Source of the DNA: Blautia massiliensis (ex Durand et al. 2017)
GTDB taxonomy: Bacteria > Bacillota > Clostridia > Lachnospirales > Lachnospiraceae
Reading direction: 5' to 3'
NCBI RefSeq assembly: GCF_001487165.1
Contig: NZ_LN913006.1
Location: 2,296,312-2,360,311, forward strand
DNA length: 64,000 nucleotides
Positions 53,430 to 64,000 of the stretch are shown one piece after another. Below the pieces are notes generated by a model, which had not been told where the DNA came from, did no database searches, and saw only the letters and a program-made list of their open reading frames with translations. Positions within the stretch are counted from its first letter, which is position 1; each line of letters opens with the position of its first letter. A program made the translations under genes and the position numbers.

Positions 53430-55283
53430 TTATTTTGCTTTTACCTTTGTCCAAAGCTCTGCGAATTTCTGCTTGATCTTTGGCTTCTGGTATCCGAAGA
53501 TCTCATTCTTTGGATTGTCGATCTGCGGAATATAGGAAGAAATTCCCTCATAAGTTCCGTTCTTCATCTCCTCGAATGCACTCTTTACAGTAGAAGTATA
53601 TCCTACTTCTTCGGTATTGGAAAGAGCATTTTCATCATCCAGCATAAAATTGATGAACTCATGAGCCAGATCTACTTCATTACAGTCTTTGGTGATGACC
53701 ATGGCATCATACCAGGTATTGGTTCCCTGCTGCGGGGTATAATAGCCAAGCTCCGGATTTTCGCTGATAATATAGGAAGCATCTCCGGAATAAACAACCG
53801 CCATTGCCTTGTTTCCTGAGATCATGTTGTCGATCACATCATCACCTGCATAGATCGGATCCATGGTATCTCTCTGCCGGATCAGCCACTCATAAGCCTG
53901 CTGGATCTCATCAAGATTTTTGGTGTTCATGGAATACCCCAGCGCTTTCAAGGCGATCATAAAGGAATCCCTTTCGGAATCATACATATAAAGATCTCCC
54001 TTATATTTTTCATCGCAGAGAATATTCCAGCCCTCTTTGTCAAGATCCTCCTGAGAGACTACATTCTTATTATAAAGGATGCCTACAGTTCCCCAGAAAT
54101 ACGGACAGGAATAACGATTTCCCGGATCATAGTCCTTATTCTGTACCTCGGGAAGAAGATTTTTGCTGTTTGGAATTTTTTTCCAGTCAAGGGCCTGAAG
54201 ATATTCCTCCTTGATCAGTCTTTCAATCATATAATCTGACGGAACCAAAACATCGTAGGTTTCACCACTGGCCAGCTTGGTGTACATCATCTCATTGGAC
54301 TCGAAGGTTTCATATACAACAGTACAGTTATACTGCTTCTCAAATTTGTCCAGAAGACTCAGGTCCATATATTCTCCGGCATTATATACACGAAGCACGT
54401 GGTTTCCCTGACTTACGAGCGTCCACTTTCCCAATACCAGAACAACCGCAGCAGCTGTGATAACCGCAACGATCCTTCTTTTTTTCGGATCCATTTTTTT
54501 CACGGTGGAGGCCTGAAGCTTCGGCATGATCAGATTTGCAAAAAGAAGCACCAGTACAATGACCACGATCACAATGGTAGAAAGGGCGTTGATGGTGGGA
54601 TTGATGCGCTTTGTCATATTATATACAACAATGGATATATTTTTTACTCCGTTTCCGGAAACAAAGTAGGAAATTACGAAATCGTCAAAGGACATAGTAA
54701 AGGCCAGGAGCGCTCCCGCAAAAATCCCTTCTTTGATCATGGGCACGATAACCTTGGTAAGTGCCTGATATGGCGTTGCACCAAGATCCATGGCTGCATT
54801 GGCAAGGTTCGGATCCAGGCTTCGTACCTTCGGATATACACTGGTGATCACATAGGGCGTACAGAATGCGATATGTGCCAGCAGCATGGTCAGATAGCCT
54901 TTCGTCATTCCCAGCGAAGAAAACAGCAGCATCAGACCAATCGCGGTTACGATCTCCGGATTCAGAATTGGAAAGTTATTGATGGTAAGGACCATCTCCT
55001 TCAGCACCTTTCTGGATTTTGAAAGTCCGATGGCTGTGATGGTTCCCAGCACTGTAGAAATAACAGTTGCCAGAATTGCCACTGTGACCGAAACATAAAC
55101 TGCCTTACTGATCTCCATGTTGTTTATCAGCTCTCCGTACCAGCGCAGGGAAAATCCTGTAAATCTGGTCAGGGACTTGGATGAGTTAAAGGAAAAGATC
55201 ATGGTCACAAGGATCGGCAGGTAAAAAAATGCCAGACACAGCACTACATATAATTTTGAAAATATGGTATTTTTTCTTTTCAT
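53430..55283 (-). CDS. PotC permease-PotD binding protein fusion
   Basis: 617 residues. Residues 1-265 are a complete PotC-type permease with six helices and the EAA loop NAAMDLGATPYQALTKVIVP. A further helix at about 270-290 (RRIVAVITAAAVVLVLGKWT) leads to a full PotD-like binding domain at about 300-617 (LRVYNAGEYMDLSLLDKFEK, VPSDYMIERLIKE, VVYSGDASYIISENPELGYY). The fusion tethers the receptor to the transporter on the outer face. Such PotCD fusions are known in some Firmicutes. It lies 12 bases after potB. Confidence 0.93.
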   Translation of the reverse strand: MKRKNTIFSKLYVVLCLAFFYLPILVTMIFSFNSSKSLTRFTGFSLRWYGELINNMEISKAVYVSVTVAILATVISTVLGTITAIGLSKSRKVLKEMVLTINNFPILNPEIVTAIGLMLLFSSLGMTKGYLTMLLAHIAFCTPYVITSVYPKVRSLDPNLANAAMDLGATPYQALTKVIVPMIKEGIFAGALLAFTMSFDDFVISYFVSGNGVKNISIVVYNMTKRINPTINALSTIVIVVIVLVLLFANLIMPKLQASTVKKMDPKKRRIVAVITAAAVVLVLGKWTLVSQGNHVLRVYNAGEYMDLSLLDKFEKQYNCTVVYETFESNEMMYTKLASGETYDVLVPSDYMIERLIKEEYLQALDWKKIPNSKNLLPEVQNKDYDPGNRYSCPYFWGTVGILYNKNVVSQEDLDKEGWNILCDEKYKGDLYMYDSERDSFMIALKALGYSMNTKNLDEIQQAYEWLIRQRDTMDPIYAGDDVIDNMISGNKAMAVVYSGDASYIISENPELGYYTPQQGTNTWYDAMVITKDCNEVDLAHEFINFMLDDENALSNTEEVGYTSTVKSAFEEMKNGTYEGISSYIPQIDNPKNEIFGYQKPKIKQKFAELWTKVKAK

Positions 55284-55295
55284 CTCCTGCCTCCT

Positions 55296-56114
55296 TTAAT
55301 CGTCCTGGGTATCCATCTTCTTCATCAGGCTCATAAAGATCAGGATGATCACTGCCAGGATCAGAGAGATGGCACTTCCGAAGTTCCAGTCACCTACAGA
55401 AATAAACTGTGACTCGATGAGATTACCGATCAGCATGTACTGGCCGCCGCCGAGAAGCTTCGGAATAACGAAGGTTGATATGGACAGAAGGAATACCATC
55501 ATGATACCATTGACCACACCTGGCATGGAAAGCTTCCAGGTGATCCTCCAGAAGGTCTGGAAGGGATTGGCACCAAGGTCGTTGGCCGCTTCGATCAGTG
55601 ACTTGTCCATTTTACTTAAGGATGTATGGATTGGAATGATCATAAAGGGCATAAAGTTACAAACAAGGCCCACGATAACGGAAAAATCTGTATACATCAT
55701 GGTGATCGGTGAGATTCCCAGCATTTTCAGAAGGTTGTTCACCAGACCATTGTCAGAAAGAATGTTCATCCATGCATAGGTACGGAGAAGCATGTTGATC
55801 CACATGGGAATGGTGACCATAAGGATCAGAAAGCTCTGCACCTTTTCGGAATATTTGGAGATAATGTATGCCAGCGGATATCCGCAGACCAGGCAGATCA
55901 GTGTGGTCAGGATACCCAGGCGGAAGGATTTCAGGATAACACTTAAATATGTAGCTTCCAGAAATTTTGCAAAATTCGCCCATGTAAAATGCAGGGTCAG
56001 AACTTCATTTCCATCTGAGGTAAATGCATAAAGCACGATCAGGATCAATGGTACCACGATCAGGATCGAAGCCCAGATGATATACGGCTTGATCAGATGC
56101 TTGAACTGTTTCAT
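55296..56114 (-). CDS. potB: Spermidine/putrescine-type ABC permease PotB (system 1)
   Basis: 272 residues, six helices, with the EAA loop EAANDLGANPFQTFWRITWK at about residues 176-195. The ATG at 56114 shares one base with the potA stop (TAATG) and follows GGGAGG. The longer in-frame version starts inside potA and is unlikely. It pairs with the PotC half of the fusion protein to form the channel energised by the upstream PotA. Confidence 0.93.
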   Translation of the reverse strand: MKQFKHLIKPYIIWASILIVVPLILIVLYAFTSDGNEVLTLHFTWANFAKFLEATYLSVILKSFRLGILTTLICLVCGYPLAYIISKYSEKVQSFLILMVTIPMWINMLLRTYAWMNILSDNGLVNNLLKMLGISPITMMYTDFSVIVGLVCNFMPFMIIPIHTSLSKMDKSLIEAANDLGANPFQTFWRITWKLSMPGVVNGIMMVFLLSISTFVIPKLLGGGQYMLIGNLIESQFISVGDWNFGSAISLILAVIILIFMSLMKKMDTQDD

Positions 56115-57160
56115 TAGTATCCTCCCATTCTGCACATAACATGGATATCCTCAGGACCAAACTTCAGTCCCACTTCACGTCCCACTTCTGCATAATCGGT
56201 AGTATGCACCATGTATGTGCGAAGCTCCGTCTCGACCAGGATCTCATAATGCACGCCCTTGAACGTAATGTTCCGTACAGTTCCTCTGATCTTGGCCTGA
56301 TCCGGTTCCACAATATCCAGATCCTCCGGGCGGAGAACAACCTCAATGGCTTCGTTGTCCTCAAATCCCTTGTCTACACATTCAAAACGGAAGCCATCAA
56401 ACTCCACAAGGAAATCCCTGATCATCGTTCCTTCTATAATATTGGACTCTCCGATAAAGCCGGCAACAAAACGGTTCTCCGGCTCATTATAGATATCTGT
56501 CGGGCTGCCGATCTGCTGGATCTCACCGTTGTTCATGACTACTACCGTATCAGACATGGAAAGTGCCTCCTCCTGGTCATGGGTGACATAGATAAAGGTG
56601 ATCCCTACCTCTCTCTGGATCTTTTTCAGCTCGATCTGCATCTGCTTACGGATCTTGGCATCCAGTGCGCCGAGTGGCTCATCCAGCAGAAGAACCTTCG
56701 GCTCATTGACAAGAGCTCTGGCAATGGCAACTCGCTGCTGCTGTCCACCGGAAAGAAGTGTAACATCTCTTTTTTCGAAGCCTTCCAGCCCTACCATTTT
56801 CAGCATTCTTTTTACCTTCTGCTCAATAACAGATTTATCTACCTTTTTCAGATTCAGGCCGAAACCGATATTGTCCATAACATTGAGATGCGGAAACAAT
56901 GCATATTTCTGGAATACCGTGTTGATCTCTCTTTTATATGGAGGCAGCTTGGAGATCTCAATTCCGTTAAACAGTACCTCTCCGCCGCTTGGCTCCTCAA
57001 AGCCGGCAATGATCCTTAAGGTTGTTGTCTTTCCACAGCCGCTGGGTCCCAGAAGCGTAAGGAATTCGTTTTCGTGAATGTCCAGATTAATGCCCCGGAG
57101 CACCTGCTGGTCATCAAAGTTTTTTGTGAGATTTTTTAACTCGATCAGTTTATTGCTCAT
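56114..57160 (-). CDS. potA: Spermidine/putrescine-type ABC ATPase PotA (system 1)
   Basis: 348 residues. The nucleotide-binding domain has Walker [17 protein letters not shown], signature [16 protein letters not shown], Walker [16 protein letters not shown] and the switch [16 protein letters not shown]-terminal TOBE/OB regulatory region follows (about 240-348: [15 protein letters not shown]). It overlaps the end of potC of the second system by 11 bases, so both systems are on one transcript. Confidence 0.94.
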   Translation of the reverse strand: MSNKLIELKNLTKNFDDQQVLRGINLDIHENEFLTLLGPSGCGKTTTLRIIAGFEEPSGGEVLFNGIEISKLPPYKREINTVFQKYALFPHLNVMDNIGFGLNLKKVDKSVIEQKVKRMLKMVGLEGFEKRDVTLLSGGQQQRVAIARALVNEPKVLLLDEPLGALDAKIRKQMQIELKKIQREVGITFIYVTHDQEEALSMSDTVVVMNNGEIQQIGSPTDIYNEPENRFVAGFIGESNIIEGTMIRDFLVEFDGFRFECVDKGFEDNEAIEVVLRPEDLDIVEPDQAKIRGTVRNITFKGVHYEILVETELRTYMVHTTDYAEVGREVGLKFGPEDIHVMCRMGGY

Positions 57161-57944
57161 CTTTTATATTCCCCTTCCCGCGTTTTCCTGCGATCAGATA
57201 TACTGCCAGTACCAGAAGGATCACTCCCAGCATTATGGTACAAAGTGCATTGATCTCCGGCGTAACGCCTGTTTTCATCTGTGTGTAAACTTTTATCGGC
57301 AGCGTGGATACACGTGGCCCGGTTACAAAAATACTGATCACCACATCGTCCATGGACATGGCAAAGGCCAGCAAAGAGCCGGATATAACAGCCGGCATGA
57401 TCAGCGGCAGGGTAATGTCCCAGAAGGCCCGAAAGGAACCGGCACCAAGATCTCTGGCTGCCTCTTCCAGGGACGGATCCATTCCCACAAGCCTTGCTTT
57501 TACCTCCATCAAAATATAGGGCACGCAGAAAACCGTGTGTCCGATCAGAAGTGTCAGCATTCCAAATGGCAGGTTCAGCATATAGAAAAATGCCATCAGT
57601 ACCATTCCCAGAATGATTTCCGGGATCATCAGAGGCAGGATGGAAATATACTCCATCACCCCTTTTGTTTTCCAGTGGATCCTGGAAAGTCCTACAGCCC
57701 CCAGTGTTCCGATCACTGCAGATACCCCACAGCTGGACACCGCCAGGATCAAACTGTTTTTCAATGCCTGGATCAGATCCCTGTCCTGAAACAGTTCCTG
57801 ATACCATTTCAGGGAAAATCCGGTAAAGCGCACCGGAAGTCTTGCTTCATTAAACGAAAATACCACTACCACACCAATGGGCAGATACATAAGGAAAAAC
57901 AGGATTCCCAGGTACAGTCCTGAAAGCTTTGAGTTCTTTTTCAT
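57150..57944 (-). CDS. potC: Spermidine/putrescine-type ABC permease PotC (system 2)
   Basis: 264 residues with six helices and the EAA loop [20 protein letters not shown]. The family start [20 protein letters not shown] is clear. Unlike the PotC of system 1, it ends after the last helix with a short basic tail, so it has no attached binding domain and must use a separate or shared receptor. It overlaps potB of its own system by four bases upstream and potA of system 1 by 11 bases downstream. Confidence 0.93.
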   Translation of the reverse strand: MKKNSKLSGLYLGILFFLMYLPIGVVVVFSFNEARLPVRFTGFSLKWYQELFQDRDLIQALKNSLILAVSSCGVSAVIGTLGAVGLSRIHWKTKGVMEYISILPLMIPEIILGMVLMAFFYMLNLPFGMLTLLIGHTVFCVPYILMEVKARLVGMDPSLEEAARDLGAGSFRAFWDITLPLIMPAVISGSLLAFAMSMDDVVISIFVTGPRVSTLPIKVYTQMKTGVTPEINALCTIMLGVILLVLAVYLIAGKRGKGNIKDEQ

Positions 57945-58795
57945 CCGATTCCCTCCAGTTCCTTCACATTGGTAAGCTTCCGATATAATACGATCATCAG
58001 AGTTGTCAGTATCATCAGTACCACAGCCAGTGCTGCGGCAAAGGGCCAGTTATTGCCTCTTGTCATCTGCTCCTGGATCAGACTTCCCACAAGTACGATC
58101 TTGTTTCCGCCCAGGATATCCGCAATAAAAAACAGACCCATAGACGGAATAAAGGTAAGTATCACTCCGGAAAGAAGTCCCGGCAAAGTCAGCTTAAAGG
58201 TGATGCTCCAGAAGGCCTTCCATCTGCTGGCTCCGAGATCTCTGGCAGCTTCCACAAGGGACCAGTCCAGCTTTTCCGCACTGGAATATACGGACAGTGC
58301 CATAAACGGCAGCAATACATAGATCATACCGATCACGATTGCAGGATAACTGTACAGGATTTTTAAGGGCTCCTGGATGATGCCAAGCTTCATCAGCAGA
58401 TAATTCAGAAGGCCCTTTTTCTGGAGAATGATGATCCAGCCATAAAGACGGATCAGGGAATTCACCCAGAAAGGCAGCATCAGGAAAAGCATGGCCAGCT
58501 TCTTTTTGCCCTCAGAAAGCTTTGCCATAAAGTATCCGAAGGGGTAGCCCACCAGACAGATGATCAAAGTGCTGGTGAGCGCAAGGCGAAAAGATCCTGT
58601 AAAGGTCTGCAGGTATACAGGCTCCAGGATCTGCTTGTAATTATCCAGAGTAAATTCCCAGTTCACGCCGTAGCCGCCGTCTGCTGTGGAAAAGCTCAGT
58701 GCAGCTACATACAGAAGCGGCAGTGCGACGAAGATCAGTGTAAAAAGATACAACGGCAGGATCATCCATACGGAGCCTGCTCTGTGCTTACGCAT
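57941..58795 (-). CDS. potB: Spermidine/putrescine-type ABC permease PotB (system 2)
   Basis: 284 residues with six helices and the EAA loop [20 protein letters not shown]. The ATG at 58795 follows CAGGAGG, inside the end of potA (8-base overlap). It resembles the PotB of system 1 only moderately, so the tandem arrangement is not a recent duplication judged by eye. It partners PotC of the same system. Confidence 0.93.
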   Translation of the reverse strand: MRKHRAGSVWMILPLYLFTLIFVALPLLYVAALSFSTADGGYGVNWEFTLDNYKQILEPVYLQTFTGSFRLALTSTLIICLVGYPFGYFMAKLSEGKKKLAMLFLMLPFWVNSLIRLYGWIIILQKKGLLNYLLMKLGIIQEPLKILYSYPAIVIGMIYVLLPFMALSVYSSAEKLDWSLVEAARDLGASRWKAFWSITFKLTLPGLLSGVILTFIPSMGLFFIADILGGNKIVLVGSLIQEQMTRGNNWPFAAALAVVLMILTTLMIVLYRKLTNVKELEGIG

Positions 58796-60050
58796 GGGTA
58801 CCTCCTGCACAGGGACCTGACAGATCCGGCAATACTTCTTCTGCTCTTTCTTCCCGATCTACCAGCACTGCATCTGTAGGAAGAAAACAGCAGCGCACCT
58901 TTTCTCCTACACTGACATTTGTATCAATGCCGTAACGGCTTGCCACGATTTCCTGACCTTCCGAAGTTTTCAAAACAACACGGAGCTGGCCGCCGGCGAA
59001 GGTTTTTTCAATGACTTCGGCGGTTAAGCCATCGCAGCTGTCATCTGTGTTTTTTTCTGCGGGCTCCTGTACACTCTTTTGTGTGTTTTCTGATGTGCAA
59101 TTCGGCGTGCTTTGTTGTGCATTTTTTTTATTTTCCTCAAACCGGATATTTTCGCTTCTTACTGCGATGGTAACCTTTTCTCCTTTTTGTGGGAAATATC
59201 CTCTGTCAGATGTAGCTGCGGTGTCCATTGATACTTTTACTTTTCCGGCATCAGTTCTTATGGTGATCTGAGCGGAAGTACCGTCAATCTCCTCTTCCGC
59301 AATGCTTTCCACAATACCGGTCAGGATATTGGCATTTCCAACAAAGGTTGCCACATAGCTGGTCTTCGGATGATTATAGATCTCATCCGGCGTCCCGATC
59401 TGCTCAAAGCGTCCGTGGTTCATCACAGCGATCGTATCAGACATGTTGATGGCTTCTTCCTGATCGTGAGTGATATAGATAAAGGTGATCCCCAGCTTCT
59501 TCTGCAGGCGCTTCAGCTCGTGCTGCATGGCACGCCTCAGCTGCAGATCCAGTGCACCAAGGGGTTCATCCAGAAGAAGTACCTCCGGATTGTTCACAAG
59601 TGCTCTGGCTATGGCCACACGCTGGCGCTGACCGCCGGAAAGCTCTGACGGCTTACGCCTCTCAAAGCCCGGAAGCTGAACAAGCTCCAGCATTTCTTTG
59701 ACTCTTCTGCTGATCTCCGCTTTCGATGTTTTTTTCAATTTCAGCCCATATCCAATGTTATCTGCTACATTCATATGGGGAAAAAGTGCATAATTCTGGA
59801 ACACTGTGTTCACATTGCGCTGATTCGGTTCCAGGGATGTCACATCCTTTCCATCCAGAAAAACCTGGCCGGAATCTGGCTGTTCCAGGCCTGCAATGAT
59901 CCGCAGTGTGGTGGTTTTTCCACAGCCGGAAGACCCCAGCAGAGTGACAAATTCTCCTTTTTTTGCTGTGAGACAGATACTTTCCAAGACGTCCTCACCT
60001 TCCTGGAAGCTCTTTTTTATATTTTTCAATTCTAATGAAATTTCGGACAT
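58788..60050 (-). CDS. potA: Spermidine/putrescine-type ABC ATPase PotA (system 2)
   Basis: 420 residues. The ATPase domain has [36 protein letters not shown] and [17 protein letters not shown]. The C-terminal TOBE region is longer than in system 1 and holds a polar low-complexity insertion (about 315-350, [20 protein letters not shown]) before [20 protein letters not shown]. The first gene of the eight-gene leftward operon, after a possible structured leader. Confidence 0.94.
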   Translation of the reverse strand: MSEISLELKNIKKSFQEGEDVLESICLTAKKGEFVTLLGSSGCGKTTTLRIIAGLEQPDSGQVFLDGKDVTSLEPNQRNVNTVFQNYALFPHMNVADNIGYGLKLKKTSKAEISRRVKEMLELVQLPGFERRKPSELSGGQRQRVAIARALVNNPEVLLLDEPLGALDLQLRRAMQHELKRLQKKLGITFIYITHDQEEAINMSDTIAVMNHGRFEQIGTPDEIYNHPKTSYVATFVGNANILTGIVESIAEEEIDGTSAQITIRTDAGKVKVSMDTAATSDRGYFPQKGEKVTIAVRSENIRFEENKKNAQQSTPNCTSENTQKSVQEPAEKNTDDSCDGLTAEVIEKTFAGGQLRVVLKTSEGQEIVASRYGIDTNVSVGEKVRCCFLPTDAVLVDREERAEEVLPDLSGPCAGGTHA

Positions 60051-60082
60051 TTAGTTCTCCTTCTGTTTGCTATGATATCCGC

Positions 60083-60135
60083 CCCCTGCATGGGACTTTC
60101 CTGATATAAGATTGCTTATTGTACTCTCGCAGGGG
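60083..60135 (-). promoter_or_regulatory. Possible structured leader of the pot operon
   Basis: On the minus strand CCCCTGC (60135-60129) pairs with GCAGGGG (60089-60083) and closes a 39-base region with an internal ATAAG-CAAT-CTTAT hairpin and a small GGA-AAG-TCC element. It lies just before the ribosome site of the first potA. The shape suggests a small regulatory RNA element but matches no riboswitch class I can name. Confidence 0.35.
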
Positions 60136-60154
60136 ATTCTCCTGATTCGGTTAA

Positions 60155-61465
60155 CTACTCATTTTCACGAAAATTATCTTGTATATACTGACAATAAGTT
60201 TCTTTATTAAATACAGGTTTAAATTCCCGACAGATTTTTTTTGCTTCTTTTGCCTGATCACAAAGAAGACGATACGTAGTCAGTGCCAGAAGCTTGGCTG
60301 GTTTGATATATGCCAGTTCTTCATCCATGATCTTAAAATCTGCTCCGTGGAGTTTTCCCGCAAATCCTCCGAATGTAAAATTCAGCACTGGAAACAGATG
60401 GGTCAGGTCTCCTACGTCGGTACAGGCGTTGTTAAAATCTGCCGGCTTTGAGCACCGGTACGTAGCGTCCAGAAGCTTTACAGATTCTTCCATCACTTTA
60501 TCCGCACCTCTGTGCAGGATCGGCATATATCCCTGAAGCGGTTCTCTTTCGATCGTACCACCGAATGCATAGGCAGCTCCGTCATAGGCACGGTCCATTT
60601 TTTCCTGTGTTGCCCGGATCGCATCCAGAGACGCTGCACGGACTTTTGTTTCGATCACCGCTTCGTCCGGAACTGCATTGATCACATCCCCGGCTTTTCG
60701 GATCACGTTGTGAAGACGCACATGGTCTTCCTCCCGGAACGTTTCCCTCATCAGTCCCATCATCTGAATGGCACTGGAAGTAATACTTAATGCATTGACA
60801 CCATCCCATGGATCAATGGCTGCATGTGCGGCTTTTCCTCTTACTGTCACTCGTTCTGCGGAAAATCCGTTACAAGCTGCATTTCCCAGGTAGAAGTCTT
60901 CCTCCACCGGCATCATGTGCACATGTGTTGTCATAATAATATTAGAATAGTCAAATTCTCCAAGACGGATCAGCTCGCTTTTTCCGGATGCAGGAAAGCC
61001 GATTCCTTCTTTACGAAGCCGTGCACGTTTATCTGCATCAATGTATTCTTCCGCCGGAACGGCAAAAAAAGATACGGACCCAGACAGAGAGGCTTGAACC
61101 TCCTCATTGGTCAGTGCCAATGCTGCGCCGATCATGGCTGCAATCTGTGCGTGGTGTCCGCATGCATGTGCTGTCCCGTTGGCGGGATCAGCCATCGGAT
61201 GCGACTTACATCCGATGGCGTCAAGTTCTCCGATAATCGTAATGTTCGGTCCGTCCTGTTCCATCCACTCAGCGCGAACCCCTGTGCGTGCAAGTCCTCC
61301 ATGCACACGAAGTCCCAGGCCACGCAAAAAAGCCGCTACGTGTGCGGCTGTTCTCTCCTCATAAAACCCTGGTTCCGGATGGCTCTGGATATCCTTCGCA
61401 AAGGCTATGATCTCATCTCTGTGTTCATCTATAGTCTGAATGATCTTTTCTTCAATATGATTCAT
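60155..61465 (-). CDS. M20 family amidohydrolase (AbgB/HipO-like)
   Basis: 436 residues of the M20 peptidase family: IIGELDAIGCKSHPMADPAN, the metal motif GTAHACGHHAQIAAMIGAAL, the catalytic PAEEYID, a dimerisation domain (about 190-310) starting with NGFSAERVTVRGKAAHAAID, and the C-terminal CTDVGDLTHLFPVLNFTFGG. The CGHHAQ motif resembles the aminoacylase and p-aminobenzoyl-glutamate hydrolase branch. It probably removes an acyl or amino-acid group from a small imported conjugate. It precedes the polyamine-type transport operon by 104 bases, so its substrate may enter through it; that is inference. Confidence 0.9.
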   Translation of the reverse strand: MNHIEEKIIQTIDEHRDEIIAFAKDIQSHPEPGFYEERTAAHVAAFLRGLGLRVHGGLARTGVRAEWMEQDGPNITIIGELDAIGCKSHPMADPANGTAHACGHHAQIAAMIGAALALTNEEVQASLSGSVSFFAVPAEEYIDADKRARLRKEGIGFPASGKSELIRLGEFDYSNIIMTTHVHMMPVEEDFYLGNAACNGFSAERVTVRGKAAHAAIDPWDGVNALSITSSAIQMMGLMRETFREEDHVRLHNVIRKAGDVINAVPDEAVIETKVRAASLDAIRATQEKMDRAYDGAAYAFGGTIEREPLQGYMPILHRGADKVMEESVKLLDATYRCSKPADFNNACTDVGDLTHLFPVLNFTFGGFAGKLHGADFKIMDEELAYIKPAKLLALTTYRLLCDQAKEAKKICREFKPVFNKETYCQYIQDNFRENE

Positions 61466-61506
61466 GTCTTATAACCTCCATTTTCCGCAGGTTAAGCTAT
61501 ATGATA

Positions 61507-62334
61507 TCATAAAACAGTTGATTTGGAAATAGATATTTTCTGGAGATATTTCGCTACTCCGTCGTTTTCATTGGAACCGATGATCCCGGTTGCCACAGCT
61601 TTCAGTTCACTCACTGCATTTTCCACTGCATAGGCTTCATCCGCTATTTTAAACATATCAATATCATTTTTTCCATCACCAAAAACAACTAATCTGTCAC
61701 ATTCCAGTTTTTGTTTTAGCTGCAAAGCAGCCTGCGCTTTGGATGCTTTTTGCGGCATGATCTCCAGCCACTGCTCTCCTGTATAGATATCTTGCTGATA
61801 AACAACATGATATTTATTTTTATATTTATGATAAAATGGTTCCAGCTTCTCCGGCTTATCAATGCAGGTGATATAAAAAAGATCTCCATACATCAATTCA
61901 GACTCTGTAGTTACAATATTCGTACGTTTGTCACCTTTCCTGCTGTTTAAAAATGCCTGCATTCCACTTGTTGCCTTTGCCGCTATATAAGAAAACTTTT
62001 CAACATTATCCTGATATGAATATATGATCGGATATATTTCGTGTGCAAAAAGATCCCTCAATACCTCATATATATCCTCTTCAAAATAATTGGCAATAAG
62101 GATTTCCTCTGTTATATTATCTTTCACAAATGCCCCATTGTATATAATAAGAGGTAAGTGTGTGTTAAGGCCTTCTGTTACTTTTTTTGCCGTATTTAAG
62201 GAACGAGCTGTTGCATAGGAAAATAACATGCCTGAAGAAGTTAAAGCATTGATTGTTTTTATTGTATATGAAGATAGAGTTTCATTTTTTCGCAAAAGAG
62301 TTCCGTCGAGATCTGATACGTATAGTGTTTTCAT
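61507..62334 (-). CDS. Cof-type HAD-IIB sugar phosphatase-like hydrolase
   Basis: 275 residues: HAD motif I DLDGTLLRKNETLS at the N-terminus, motif II SYATARSLNTAKK, the C2B cap in the middle, motif III lysine in PQKASKAQAALQLK and motif IV VFGDGKNDIDMFKIADEAYA. These cytosolic phosphatases act on sugar phosphates, flavin or pyridoxal phosphates with broad range. The gene is 41 bases upstream of the amidohydrolase on the same strand, so they may be cotranscribed. Its promoter appears to be nested in the rRNA terminator. Confidence 0.92.
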   Translation of the reverse strand: MKTLYVSDLDGTLLRKNETLSSYTIKTINALTSSGMLFSYATARSLNTAKKVTEGLNTHLPLIIYNGAFVKDNITEEILIANYFEEDIYEVLRDLFAHEIYPIIYSYQDNVEKFSYIAAKATSGMQAFLNSRKGDKRTNIVTTESELMYGDLFYITCIDKPEKLEPFYHKYKNKYHVVYQQDIYTGEQWLEIMPQKASKAQAALQLKQKLECDRLVVFGDGKNDIDMFKIADEAYAVENAVSELKAVATGIIGSNENDGVAKYLQKISISKSTVL

Positions 62335-62419
62335 AAATAAATCCTTTCGTTTTACTATGGGCTGTAGATAGGGAAACTTTTTTCAGTTGACAGGGAAATT
62401 GATGATAAAATATTTCTTT

Positions 62420-62448
62420 ATTATAGCACAAAAAAAGTGGCTGTTTAA
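62420..62448 (-). promoter_or_regulatory. Promoter of the HAD gene, nested in the rRNA terminator
   Basis: Minus-strand TTAAAC (62448-62443, the terminator loop), a 17-base spacer and a consensus TATAAT (62425-62420) preceded by GTGC. The leader is about 80 bases. Confidence 0.55.
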
Positions 62449-62458
62449 GCCACTTTTT
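62433..62458 (-). terminator. Terminator of the rRNA operon
   Basis: Leftward, AAAAAGTGGCT pairs with AGCCACTTTTT around TAAAC and continues into a T run. It lies about 80 bases past the 23S 3' end. Confidence 0.85.
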
Positions 62459-62538
62459 ACGATTGTATATTCAAAACTACATACATGTTCTGTTGATGAT
62501 CGTTAATCTTTTTTGAATCAATTCTTAACCTGCGTTTC

Positions 62539-64000
<1,462 letters not shown>

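Noticed and set aside
55296..58795. The two pot systems as a recent tandem duplication
   Set aside because: The paired proteins share only motif-level similarity by eye, so they are old paralogues or joined systems rather than a fresh copy.

Overview
The window reads as a chromosomal segment of a low-to-moderate GC Gram-positive anaerobe of the Lachnospiraceae, probably Blautia or a close relative. The reasons are the GGGtGRT/NifU-like gene pair, the GlgC-GlgD glycogen pair, QueH, DUF3343 and DUF3786 proteins typical of anaerobic Clostridia, the CpsB/CpsC/CpsD-type capsule regulators, LCP and VanZ proteins, and strong Shine-Dalgarno sites. The genus is an inference from gene content; no alignment could be run.

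Layout. 1-15.6 kb is ordinary chromosome: the edge of a holin-like gene, the GGGtGRT and NifU-like genes, a TraX-like protein, an FNT channel-topB-hexapeptide gene run, DUF3343, asd, argH, queH, a two-gene ABC importer with no binding protein, a large PAS-REC-GGDEF-EAL protein and a DUF3786 protein. 15.9-29.9 kb is carbohydrate and envelope precursor supply: glgC-glgD, an orphan membrane protein, an acyltransferase, a MerR-methyltransferase fusion, rfbA-rfbB-rfbD for dTDP-rhamnose (no rfbC here), an LCP ligase, and glmM-glmS for amino-sugar phosphates.

30.0-32.5 kb is a small AT-rich accessory island: three leftward genes ending in a SecB-like chaperone, plus a decayed Rpn/transposase-type gene. 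The SecB-linked trio is the best candidate for an undescribed system, perhaps a toxin-antitoxin-chaperone or defence module. 32.5-49.4 kb is one leftward capsule/exopolysaccharide locus. It starts from a good promoter at 49.4 kb with conserved regulatory genes (CpsD kinase, CpsB phosphatase, CpsC modulator, an Ig-like surface protein) and a WbaP-type initiating transferase. PglF-, PglE- and PglC-like genes follow, then an AT-rich variable block (glycosyltransferases, Wzy, Wzx, UDP-glucose dehydrogenase) and a VanZ protein. A 15-bp sequence recurs three times, just upstream of glmM, vanZ and the pglF-like gene, so it marks the edges of the island and of the variable block.

49.6-64 kb holds a homocysteine methyltransferase and then an unusual leftward operon with two tandem spermidine/putrescine-type ABC systems (one with a permease-binding-protein fusion), a separate binding protein and a divergent PTS Enzyme I. 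Upstream of these lie an M20 amidohydrolase and a Cof-type HAD phosphatase. The window ends in the 3' half of a leftward 23S rRNA gene. Its terminator contains what looks like the promoter of the HAD gene, and no 5S gene lies between the 23S gene and that terminator.
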